A stretch of 6,779 nucleotides of DNA from an uncultured Bacteroidales bacterium (GCA_937915475.1 CALGIR010000329.1:1-6779), one strand, 5' to 3'; counted from the first letter of the stretch, positions 1 through 6,603 are shown. A program made the numbers and translations. The notes: generated by a model from the sequence alone, not told the origin.

Positions 1-2
1 CT

Positions 3-47
3 CAAAAAGGTAACCATGTGGAGCAGCACAGGGTAGTTGTAAAATAG
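3..47 (+). CDS. Possible C-terminal tail of an upstream gene (partial, 5' end outside window)
   Basis: An open frame runs from the window edge to a TAG stop at 45-47 and gives 14 residues, QKGNHVEQHRVVVK. The tail ends in a basic/valine-rich strand (RVVVK), which resembles the last beta strand of many Bacteroidota secreted proteins carrying a type A type IX secretion C-terminal domain. That resemblance is an inference from a very short stretch. A good terminator follows 20 bases after the stop, which supports a gene ending here. A second frame (1-36) also ends in a stop and gives an 11-residue tail, so the frame is not certain. Nothing can be said about the function of the gene. Confidence 0.35.
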   Translation, partial: QKGNHVEQHRVVVK

Positions 48-199
48 TTTTTTGCAGCTAAGTTTTAGGGATAGTACTGTAGATATATTAGATTTCTATG
101 GTACTACCCTTTCTTTTTTGCCATAAAGTTTTAGTTTTATGCCCCAAGGTAACCTTGCCGCTTTTTTAATCTTTACTACCTTAGCTTGCTGCAAAAAAC
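47..199. repeat. 153-bp intergenic stretch bounded by imperfect inverted repeats
   Basis: The left arm GTTTTTTGCAGCTAAG (47-62) is complementary to the right arm at 180-199, CTTAGC plus TGCAAAAAAC, except for four extra bases (TTGC, 186-189). That gives 16 paired positions in total. The terminator hairpin lies inside. The left-arm sequence also recurs in direct orientation (48-68 versus 114-134, 17 of 21 identical by eye). The right arm ends 12 bases before the priA ATG. It could be a small non-autonomous element, a long-range RNA structure over the priA leader, or chance in AT-rich DNA. No clear target-site duplication was seen at the edges. Confidence 0.4.
67..119 (+). terminator. Rho-independent terminator
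   Basis: The arm AGGGATAGTAC (67-77) pairs with GTACTACCCT (101-110), with one bulged A at 71. The helix continues inward through two G-U pairs and TAGA/TCTA (80-83 with 95-98), leaving an 11-base loop at 84-94. A T-rich tract (111-119, one C among eight Ts) follows directly. This is the classic intrinsic-terminator layout. It most likely ends transcription of the gene to the left, so priA would need its own promoter between here and 212, and I could not identify one with confidence. Confidence 0.7.
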
Positions 200-211
200 C
201 ATTTAGCTACT

Positions 212-2695
212 ATGCCCAAACCACAATTTGTAGAGGTAATTCTTCCGTTGGCTTTGCCAAAACTTTACACCTATTCAGTTCCAAACAATTTGGAATTAGG
301 GGTAAAGCCAGGCATTAGGGTGGTTGTTCAGTTTGGCAAAAAGAAGCTCTACTCGGCCATAGTTTATAGGGTGCATAGCAATGCCCCCGAGGCATACCAA
401 ACCAAGGATATTCTTCAGGTAATTGATACAGTGCCCATTGTGTCTGATGTGCAGTTTGGGCTTTGGGAGTGGATGGCCAGCTACTACATGTGTTCCCTTG
501 GTGAGGTGATGAAAGCCAGCCTTCCCTCTGGGCTAAAAATGGAGAGTGAAACCCAGATTGCACTGGGGCAGGAGTATGCTTTAGCTCCGTTTTTAAACGA
601 TGCCGAGATGGCTATAATGTCTGCCTTGGATGAGAAGAAAAGCATTTCAATTCAGCAGCTTGTTTCTAAAGTCGATTTTAAAAACCCCATTGGGGTAATC
701 AAGGGTCTTCTCGATAGGCGGGTGCTATCAGTTCATGAGAACATTCAGTCGGCCTTTAAGCCAAAGTACGAGGTGTTTGTCCGCTTGCACTCGCGCTTAA
801 AGGTTGATGATGATGTGAACAAACTTTTTGAGGAGCTATCAAGGGCTCCCGCTCAGCAAAAGTACCTAATGGCCTTTTTGGCGCTTACGGCACCAGGCAA
901 ACAAACATTTACAGGTTGGATAGCTAAAAAAGTTTTGACGGAAAAGGCTGATGCCTCGCCAGCAGCTTTTAAAGCCCTTGTTGATAAAAATATTTTTGAA
1001 ATTGAGAGTAGGGAAGTCTCCCGTTTGGATATTGACGCAGGCGAAACTACGAGCAATTTAGTTCTAACAATTGATCAGCAGCATGTAGTTAATAGAATTC
1101 ACGAGGAGTTTAACGAAAAGAATGTTGTTCTGCTGCATGGGGTAACCTCGAGCGGGAAAACAGAGATATACATAAGCCTGATTCAGGAGCAGATTAAAAA
1201 GGGCAAACAGGTGCTTTATCTCCTGCCGGAGATTGCTCTTACAGCCCAAATTATCAATCGCCTAAAGCAATACTTTGGCAACAGGGTGGGTGTTTACCAC
1301 AGCAAGTTTAGCGATAATCAAAGGGTTGAGGTTTACCAAAGTTTGCTAAACGATGGTGTGGATAAATCAAAGCCAGCATATGATGTAATTCTTGGGGTTC
1401 GCTCGTCCATATTTTTACCCTTTAAGCGTTTGGGTCTGGTTATAGTCGACGAGGAGCATGAGAACACTTTTAAGCAGTTTTCTCCTGCGCCCCGTTATCA
1501 TGCTCGCGATTCGGCCATTGTACTGGCAGGTATGTGCGAAGCAAAAGTGTTGCTGGGAACTGCAACACCCTCCGTTGAATCGTACTACAACGCTCAAACT
1601 GGCAAATATGGTTTTGCCCAGCTCACAAAACGCTATTTAGATATCAGCCTTCCTCGGGTTGAGGTTGTTGATACCCTGAGAGCTCGCAAGCGTAAGCAGA
1701 TGAAGTCTATCTTTTCTGAAACTTTGCTTGAGTCAATCGGCAGGGCTTTGGAGGGTGGTAATCAAGTAATTTTATTCCAGAACCGAAGAGGTTACTCGCC
1801 GTTTATTGAGTGCGACGAATGTGCATGGGTTCCACAATGCGAGCATTGCGCGGTAAGCCTTACACTGCACAAGCAGAGCAATCAGCTGGTGTGCCATTAC
1901 TGTGGATATGCAATTCAGGTTTTAGCTTCTTGCTTGGCGTGTGGTAGCCATCGCTTATCAACCAAGGGCTTTGGCACCGAGAAGGTTGAGGATGAGTTGG
2001 CCATTTTCTTTCCACATGCAAGGATTGCCCGCATGGATATGGATACTACCCGATCGAGGAATTCCTACGAGCGTATTATTGCCAACTTTGAGCAGGGCGA
2101 GGTTGATGTACTGGTAGGTACACAAATGATAACCAAAGGATTAGATTTTGATAAGGTTAGATTAGTTGGTATCCTTAATGCCGATAATATGCTTAATTTT
2201 CCCGATTTTCGGGCTTTCGAGCGTAGCTTTCAGCTAATGGCGCAGGTAAGCGGAAGGGCTGGTCGTAAGGGAGAGCAGGGCGAAGTGCTTATACAAACCT
2301 CTAACCCAGAGCACCCAGTTGTTAAGCAAGTGGTAAACAACGATTTCGAAGGTCATTTTAAGTCTCAGCTGGCCGAACGAAAAGAGTACCATTATCCCCC
2401 TTTCTATAGGCTGATAAAACTATCGCTTAAGCATCGTGATGCTAAGGTACTAGAAATTGCTTCAGAGCAGCTGGGTCGAAACCTTCGATCGATATTCAGG
2501 AACAGAGTGCTTGGCCCCGAAGAGCCTATTGTGAGCAGGGTGCAAAATTTTTACATTAAGGATATACTTATCAAGCTAGAGCGCAACGTCAATTTGGCTA
2601 AGGCCAAGGTTCTAATCAACGATCAGATAAGGTTAACGATGGAGTACAAACCCTTTCGGGGTTTAATTGTTTTGCCCGATGTTGATCCGATGTAA
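212..2695 (+). CDS. priA: Primosomal protein N' (replication restart helicase PriA)
   Basis: PriA is a superfamily 2 3'-to-5' DNA helicase that recognises abandoned replication forks and reloads the replisome through DnaB. The protein has 827 residues. Residues 5-110 match the N-terminal 3'-DNA-binding domain, and about 125-270 form a winged-helix-like region. The helicase core follows: Walker A GVTSSGKT (310-317), DEEH (413-416), a motif V segment around GTQMITKGLDF (636-646), and motif VI QVSGRAGR (678-685). Between the two helicase lobes are eight zinc-binding cysteines in four CxxC pairs at 534/537, 543/546, 561/564 and 574/577. Their spacing is exactly that of E. coli PriA. The C-terminal domain starts near YPPF (728-731). 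It is longer than the 732-residue E. coli protein but close to the roughly 800-residue Gram-positive and Bacteroidota forms. All catalytic residues are intact. ATG 212 fits the domain start; there is no Shine-Dalgarno, as is usual in this phylum. Confidence 0.97.
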   Translation: MPKPQFVEVILPLALPKLYTYSVPNNLELGVKPGIRVVVQFGKKKLYSAIVYRVHSNAPEAYQTKDILQVIDTVPIVSDVQFGLWEWMASYYMCSLGEVMKASLPSGLKMESETQIALGQEYALAPFLNDAEMAIMSALDEKKSISIQQLVSKVDFKNPIGVIKGLLDRRVLSVHENIQSAFKPKYEVFVRLHSRLKVDDDVNKLFEELSRAPAQQKYLMAFLALTAPGKQTFTGWIAKKVLTEKADASPAAFKALVDKNIFEIESREVSRLDIDAGETTSNLVLTIDQQHVVNRIHEEFNEKNVVLLHGVTSSGKTEIYISLIQEQIKKGKQVLYLLPEIALTAQIINRLKQYFGNRVGVYHSKFSDNQRVEVYQSLLNDGVDKSKPAYDVILGVRSSIFLPFKRLGLVIVDEEHENTFKQFSPAPRYHARDSAIVLAGMCEAKVLLGTATPSVESYYNAQTGKYGFAQLTKRYLDISLPRVEVVDTLRARKRKQMKSIFSETLLESIGRALEGGNQVILFQNRRGYSPFIECDECAWVPQCEHCAVSLTLHKQSNQLVCHYCGYAIQVLASCLACGSHRLSTKGFGTEKVEDELAIFFPHARIARMDMDTTRSRNSYERIIANFEQGEVDVLVGTQMITKGLDFDKVRLVGILNADNMLNFPDFRAFERSFQLMAQVSGRAGRKGEQGEVLIQTSNPEHPVVKQVVNNDFEGHFKSQLAERKEYHYPPFYRLIKLSLKHRDAKVLEIASEQLGRNLRSIFRNRVLGPEEPIVSRVQNFYIKDILIKLERNVNLAKAKVLINDQIRLTMEYKPFRGLIVLPDVDPM

Positions 2696-2698
2696 GAA

Positions 2699-3673
2699 CT
2701 AGTTGTAGAGGGTTGTTATAGGATTATTGATGGAAGAGAAGTCTGCCCCTACAATTACCCTGATGCTTCGGGGGACTATGGAGAATGTGAAAGGTGATGT
2801 GCCTAGGGATTCGCCATCAACCTCAAGACTTAAGGGCGGTTTAGATGAAATAGCGATACTTTTGCCCTGGTAGCCCAATACTTTTGGATGGTTTAAAATG
2901 GTTCCATTGTATAGCCTAAAAATATTGCGTACCACATTACATTTTCTAATTTTTTGGATTACTGTGATGTCGAAAAGCCCATCATCGGGTAAAGCATTCG
3001 GTACCTGAAGCATACCTCCGCCATTGTATTTTCCAATACCTAGGGTTGCGCTAAATATTTTGCCATCTAGTTTGTGGTTATCAATGGTGATTTTTGTCGT
3101 GGTTGTGCGGTAGTGGTAAAGGGTTTTTAGGAGGCTAAAAAGGTACAGCATCTTCCCCTTTCGTCCGTCCTCCTTTAGCCTGTTTGTAGCCAACGCAACC
3201 TTGGCATCAAAACCTACTCCAGCTGCATTGGCAAAGTAGCGCGACTGCTGAATTCGGGCTTCAAAAAAACGAACTTCACCAACATCCTGGAGTATGGTTC
3301 GTCCTTCTTTAATTGCAAGTATTTTCCCCTTGTAGTTGTTCGGGAGATTGTAGGTGCGTTGCCAATCGTTCCCTGTGCCAACGCCAATTACACCAATTGT
3401 GATATCGTTCGGGTTGCAAATATTTTGGATAAAAATTCCATTTACTACCTCGTTAAGCGTCCCATCGCCGCCAACTACCATAATCTTTCTGAACCCATTC
3501 CGCACTGCGTTTACGGTAAGTTCAATGGCATGGTATTTTCGTTGGGTAGTGCTATGCTTGAAGTTTATGTCCAATTCATTGAGCAAAACTTTAATTTTGG
3601 GCCAATCCCTTAACCCTCTTCCGCTGCCCGCCTCTGGGTTGACTACGGCATACCAATATTCAGTGTTTTCCAC
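2699..3673 (-). CDS. Diacylglycerol/lipid kinase family protein (YegS/BmrU-DgkB type)
   Basis: This is a member of the DAGK-catalytic family, which uses ATP to phosphorylate diacylglycerol or a related lipid at the inner face of the membrane. The exact substrate cannot be read from sequence. From a GTG start at 3673 it has 324 residues, close to the usual 290-330. Motifs in order are the nucleotide-binding NPEAGSGRG (12-20), GGDGTLNEVVNG (68-79), GTGND (99-103), NAAGVGFDA (149-157), GGGM (218-221), PDDGLFD (229-235) and the late acidic VDGE (285-288). No catalytic motif is missing. There is no ATG near the N-terminus. The candidates are TTG at 3691 and GTG at 3673, and I chose GTG because a promoter -7 element covers the TTG and because, as I recall, homologues begin only a few residues before the NPxAG motif. 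Translation from TTG would add six residues. The gene is convergent with priA and divergent from parA. Confidence 0.9.
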   Translation of the reverse strand: MENTEYWYAVVNPEAGSGRGLRDWPKIKVLLNELDINFKHSTTQRKYHAIELTVNAVRNGFRKIMVVGGDGTLNEVVNGIFIQNICNPNDITIGVIGVGTGNDWQRTYNLPNNYKGKILAIKEGRTILQDVGEVRFFEARIQQSRYFANAAGVGFDAKVALATNRLKEDGRKGKMLYLFSLLKTLYHYRTTTTKITIDNHKLDGKIFSATLGIGKYNGGGMLQVPNALPDDGLFDITVIQKIRKCNVVRNIFRLYNGTILNHPKVLGYQGKSIAISSKPPLSLEVDGESLGTSPFTFSIVPRSIRVIVGADFSSINNPITTLYN

Positions 3674-3688
3674 AAAAAAATATTTTTG

Positions 3689-3719
3689 CAAAAGTATGCA
3701 ATTATTGGGGATTATAAAA
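3689..3719 (-). promoter_or_regulatory. Candidate promoter for the lipid kinase gene
   Basis: On the minus strand TACTTTTG (3696 down to 3689) matches every fixed position of the Bacteroidota -7 element TAnnTTTG. Upstream, after a 19-base spacer, TTTT (3719-3716) differs by one base from the -33 element TTTG. Transcription would begin around 3680-3686, leaving a very short leader before GTG 3673. The last three bases of the -7 box are the alternative TTG start, so if this promoter is used that start is not in the mRNA. Confidence 0.42.
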
Positions 3720-3790
3720 GAAGCCTAATTTTGAATCAGGAAAAGTAGAAAAGTTTTGCTATTTTTGTGGGGCATTTAGCCTTCGATTGT

Positions 3791-3830
3791 TAATATAATG
3801 TTGGTAAGTTTTGGGCGAATGTTTATATTA
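3791..3830. repeat. AT-only inverted repeat in the lipid kinase/parA divergent region
   Basis: TAATATAA (3791-3798) and TTATATTA (3823-3830) are perfect 8-base inverted repeats separated by 24 bases. They sit about 80-120 bases before the parA start and upstream of the candidate parA -7 box. They could form an operator for a dimeric regulator or a weak hairpin. With only A and T in the arms, chance is a real possibility. Apart from this and the promoter-like boxes, I see no gene in 3674-3912. Confidence 0.25.
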
Positions 3831-3867
3831 GAGGCCACTAAAAATAAGCATCCTTTTGTACAACCAG

Positions 3868-3875
3868 TACCTTTG
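3868..3875 (+). promoter_or_regulatory. Candidate -7 promoter element for the parA operon
   Basis: TACCTTTG fits TAnnTTTG at every fixed position and would place the transcription start about 30 bases before the parA ATG. No TTTG lies at the expected -33 distance; the nearest (3855-3858) is only 9 bases away. A second perfect match, TATTTTTG at 3760-3767, has a TTTG 26 bases upstream (3730-3733), which is longer than usual, and would give a leader of about 140 bases. Either or both could drive parA-parB and the downstream genes. Confidence 0.33.
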
Positions 3876-3912
3876 TGACCTAATATTCAGAATTCATTAA
3901 TCTTTTTAAGAT

Positions 3913-4710
3913 ATGGGAAAAGTAGTAGCTTTAGCAAATCAAAAAGGTGGAGTTGGCAAAACCACAACTGCAATAAATTTAGCCGCCAGTTTGGCTGTGC
4001 TCGAAAAAAAAATCTTACTTATTGATGCTGATCCACAGGCTAATGCAACATCGGGAACAGGTTTCGATTTACGGAATATTAAGACAAGTATTTATGAGTG
4101 CCTCATTGAAGAGGTTAATCCACAGGATATTATACTTAAAAGTGAGATTGAAGGACTACATCTAATCCCTTCGCATATTGATTTGGTTGGTGCAGAGATT
4201 GAAATGCTTAATATGCCCAATCGCGAGAAAATGTTAAAATCTGTTATCGATAAGGTGAAGGATCAGTACGATTTCGTACTAATTGACTGCTCACCATCAT
4301 TGGGTTTAATTACAGTAAATGCACTTTCTGCTGCCGATTCTGTAATTATCCCTGTGCAATGTGAGTATTTTGCACTCGAGGGGCTTGGTAAATTGCTTAA
4401 CACCATTAAGATAATTCAAACTCGTTTAAATCCTGAACTTGAAATTGAAGGGTTTTTGCTTACTATGTACGATGCGCGTTTAAGGCTTTCAAATCAGGTT
4501 GTTGATGAAGTTAGGAAGCACTTTCAGCAAATGGTTTTCGATACAATTATTCAGCGTAACATTAAGCTAAGCGAAGCACCAAGCTATGGTAAGCCTGTTA
4601 TTCTTTACGATGCCGCTTCTACTGGATCGGCGAATTACCTTAACCTAGCCCGCGAAATGCTTCAAAGAAATAACATGACAGAGACTGCCGAAGCGAATAA
4701 GGAAGAGTAG
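3913..4710 (+). CDS. parA: Chromosome-partitioning ATPase ParA (Soj family)
   Basis: ParA is a deviant-Walker ATPase that binds non-specific nucleoid DNA as an ATP-bound dimer. It is released by ParB-stimulated hydrolysis, which moves origin regions apart. The 265-residue protein has the deviant Walker A box KGGVGKTT (11-18) with the signature Lys11, Walker A' LLIDADPQAN (35-44) and Walker B VLIDCSP (122-128), followed by the conserved PVQCEYFALEGL segment (147-158). A later RNIKLSEAPSYGKP segment is also typical of Soj. There is no N-terminal helix-turn-helix extension, so it belongs to the short chromosomal type and not to the P1/F plasmid type. It has a short polar, acidic C-terminal tail. 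The ATG is preceded by AT-rich sequence without a Shine-Dalgarno. parB starts 39 bases after its stop, and the pair is probably co-transcribed. Confidence 0.96.
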   Translation: MGKVVALANQKGGVGKTTTAINLAASLAVLEKKILLIDADPQANATSGTGFDLRNIKTSIYECLIEEVNPQDIILKSEIEGLHLIPSHIDLVGAEIEMLNMPNREKMLKSVIDKVKDQYDFVLIDCSPSLGLITVNALSAADSVIIPVQCEYFALEGLGKLLNTIKIIQTRLNPELEIEGFLLTMYDARLRLSNQVVDEVRKHFQQMVFDTIIQRNIKLSEAPSYGKPVILYDAASTGSANYLNLAREMLQRNNMTETAEANKEE

Positions 4711-4749
4711 TAAATAAGATTTTAATTGTAACGTCTAGATATAAGAGGA

Positions 4750-5658
4750 ATGGCAAAGAAAATGGCACTGGGTCGCGGATTGGGCGCATTGATTGATGAT
4801 GCTGATACTATGCAGCAAAGGGATGAAGACAGATTGGAGCGATCGCCAGTTGAACTGGTGAAAGAAATAGATATTAATAAAATTAAGGCCAACCCCTTTC
4901 AACCTCGTACAAGTTTCGATAAGGAAGCATTGCAAGAACTCTCCGATTCAATAAAAGAGTTAGGGATAATTCAACCGCTTACCGTTAGGAGCATAGATGG
5001 AGAGTATCAACTTATTGCTGGTGAGCGCAGGTTGCGCGCAGCAAAGTTGGCAGGGCTAAATAAAGTGCCTGCGTATATTCGCACAGCCGACGATCAGGGT
5101 ATGCTTGAGATGGCTTTGGTTGAGAATATTCAACGTGAAGACTTAGATGCAATTGAAGTGGCCATCAGTTACCAAAGATTGATTGACGAGTGTAGTCTTA
5201 CACACGATACCCTATCGGAAAGGGTTGGAAAAAAAAGGGCAACCGTTACCAACTACTTGAGGTTGTTAAAACTCCCAGCGGAAATACAACTTGGAATTCG
5301 TGAGCGTAAATTAACAATGGGGCACGCAAGGGCAATCTTGCCTCTCGAGAGTGCTGAACTCCAACTTACTGCTTATAATAAGATTTTGGAGCAGGCTCTT
5401 TCTGTTCGAAAAATCGAAGAACTTGTGCGTAAATTGGGTCAGCAGCCTAAAGCCACAGATGGCACCGATGAGGTGGCAGAGAAGAAGCTAGAGGTGTCCG
5501 AGGAACCAAATAGACTTGAGAATAAGCTGCAGGAGATTTTTGGCTGGGGCGTTCAGGTTAAGCAAGGGAAAGGCGGAAGTGGAAAAATTGTAATTTCGTA
5601 TCGTACACAAGGCGAATTAGAGGAGTTAATGGAGAGAATGAATCGCTTTGTCGAATAA
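4750..5658 (+). CDS. parB: Chromosome-partitioning protein ParB (Spo0J family, CTP-dependent clamp)
   Basis: ParB loads at parS sites near the origin, closes as a CTP-bound sliding clamp, and activates ParA. The 302-residue protein starts with the ParA-stimulating motif LGRGLGAL (7-14). The N-terminal CTPase domain (about 38-130) holds NPFQPR (48-53), GERRLRAA (91-98) and ENIQRED (125-131), the nucleotide-contacting motifs of the family. A central helix-turn-helix domain (about 131-230) includes LSERVGKKRATVTNYLRLL (155-173) and the MGHARAIL segment (190-197), which contact parS. An acidic linker (about 235-253) leads to a C-terminal dimerisation domain (254-302). All motifs expected of a working protein are present. 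GAGG at 4745-4748 is too close to ATG 4750 and rather far from the alternative in-frame ATG 4762. I keep 4750 because homologues carry a short basic lead before LGRGL. Confidence 0.96.
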   Translation: MAKKMALGRGLGALIDDADTMQQRDEDRLERSPVELVKEIDINKIKANPFQPRTSFDKEALQELSDSIKELGIIQPLTVRSIDGEYQLIAGERRLRAAKLAGLNKVPAYIRTADDQGMLEMALVENIQREDLDAIEVAISYQRLIDECSLTHDTLSERVGKKRATVTNYLRLLKLPAEIQLGIRERKLTMGHARAILPLESAELQLTAYNKILEQALSVRKIEELVRKLGQQPKATDGTDEVAEKKLEVSEEPNRLENKLQEIFGWGVQVKQGKGGSGKIVISYRTQGELEELMERMNRFVE

Positions 5659-5703
5659 TTTTTAGTAATACTCTTCGTTTTTCTTCAAGACAAGTTTTTT
5701 ACT

Positions 5704-6594
5704 TTGCAATATCAAAACAGCAATACAGCAAGTAGTAGAGGCAAAGGGCATCAGTTTTTGATTGCCCTACTTTTATCTTTGTTTGTAGCAACAGGAAGTT
5801 TTGCTAATCGGATAAATCTCGATTCGCTTTCAACCCGTCAGGTTTGGCTTGCTGCGCAGCTATTGCCAGGCTCGGGTCAGATTATCAACAAACAATACTG
5901 GAAAGCACCCTTCTTTTATGCAGGAATGGGATCTATGCTTTATTTAGGTTTACAAGCCAACGATAAATACCATAAAACTCGAAGCCAGTACGACCCTTTA
6001 TTCTATGGAGCAGATGAAAAACCAAGGTTTGAAGAAAAGTGGACAAACTATCGAATGCAGCGCAATTTTTTTTATGCCAATGCTGCACTATTCTATGTTG
6101 CTAGTGTTGCCGATGCGCTAATAGTTAATTCAAGGGGCGATCATTCACCCACTACTGCAACAGTACTCTCCACAATAGTGCCAGGACTAGGGCAGGTGTA
6201 TAACCAGAAATTATGGAAGGTTCCTATTGTAATGGGAGGTATAGCAACGCTTTGCTATGTAGTAGATTTTAATCAGAGAGGCTATAAAAAGTTTGGAAAT
6301 GCGTATAAAAATCACCCCAATGATGAGTATGGGGGGAAGAGGGATAAAAATGAGCTGCTTTTTCTTCGCGATGGTTACAGGAGGAATAGAGATCTCTCTA
6401 TTATGATTCTCGCAGGGTTTTACGTATTAAACATTATTGATGCTAATGTTGACGCCCATTTCTTTGATTGGGACATTAGCGATAATTTGGCGCTAAAGGT
6501 TGAACCAATGTTCGATGGCAATGCATTTTCGTTTAGTCCCAATTCAACATTTCAACCAACCGTTGGTTTAAGATTACAGTGTAACTTAAAGTAG
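5704..6594 (+). CDS. DUF5683 family membrane-associated protein with tandem duplicated domain
   Basis: The role is unknown, and the family is common beside parB in Bacteroidales. The 296-residue product has a basic N-terminus, a hydrophobic stretch at 18-30 and a plausible signal-peptidase site after GSFA (31-34). Two related units follow. Unit 1 (about 44-142) has PGSGQ (55-59), N62, WKAP (66-69) and YRMQR (116-120) to DA (137-138). Unit 2 (about 149-251) has PGLGQ (160-164), N167, WKVP (171-174) and YRRNR (225-229) to DA (246-247). Each unit has two hydrophobic segments (about 69-85 and 121-141; 174-190 and 230-246). The C-terminal part (255-296: DWDIS, VEP, final VGLRLQCNLK) and unit 2 agree with the canonical family as I recall it, so unit 1 looks like the extra copy. 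No ATG occurs before residue 75 (5926). TTG 5704 is the only start that keeps a complete signal peptide, although another TTG could be used. parB ends 45 bases upstream. Confidence 0.82.
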   Translation: MQYQNSNTASSRGKGHQFLIALLLSLFVATGSFANRINLDSLSTRQVWLAAQLLPGSGQIINKQYWKAPFFYAGMGSMLYLGLQANDKYHKTRSQYDPLFYGADEKPRFEEKWTNYRMQRNFFYANAALFYVASVADALIVNSRGDHSPTTATVLSTIVPGLGQVYNQKLWKVPIVMGGIATLCYVVDFNQRGYKKFGNAYKNHPNDEYGGKRDKNELLFLRDGYRRNRDLSIMILAGFYVLNIIDANVDAHFFDWDISDNLALKVEPMFDGNAFSFSPNSTFQPTVGLRLQCNLK

Positions 6595-6603
6595 ATTGAA
6601 ACT

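Noticed and set aside
145..167. CAAGG-TAA-CCTTG palindrome followed by CCGCTTTTTT as a second terminator
   Set aside because: The stem is only 5 bp with a 3-base loop and a 3-base interruption before the T-tract. It is far weaker than the hairpin at 67-119 and not enough to call.
139..318. Small + strand frame from ATG 139 (59 codons) with a lipoprotein-like start ending LACC
   Set aside because: It overlaps more than 100 bases of priA in another frame, crosses the inverted-repeat arm, and loses any recognisable character after the first 20 residues. It is probably a chance frame.
315..563. 82-codon minus-strand open frame inside priA
   Set aside because: It lies wholly inside the conserved N-terminal domain of priA on the opposite strand and has no recognisable protein character.
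2648..2673. AAACCC/GGGTTT hairpin with AATTGTTTT as a terminator for priA
   Set aside because: It lies inside the last codons of priA and would cut the message before the stop. On the other strand no T-tract follows it.
3354..3728. 124-codon + strand open frame opposite the lipid kinase
   Set aside because: It is antisense to well-conserved kinase motifs, and its composition (rich in Pro, Thr, Ile, Phe) is what a complementary shadow of that gene gives. There is no start context or recognisable domain.
4735..4935. 66-codon minus-strand open frame over the start of parB
   Set aside because: It is antisense to the conserved ParA-interaction and N-terminal region of ParB and has no family resemblance.
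5129..5139. TTCAACGTGAA resembles a parS core
   Set aside because: It has one extra base compared with the symmetric TTCACGTGAA core, and it encodes the conserved ENIQRE motif of ParB, which explains the bases.
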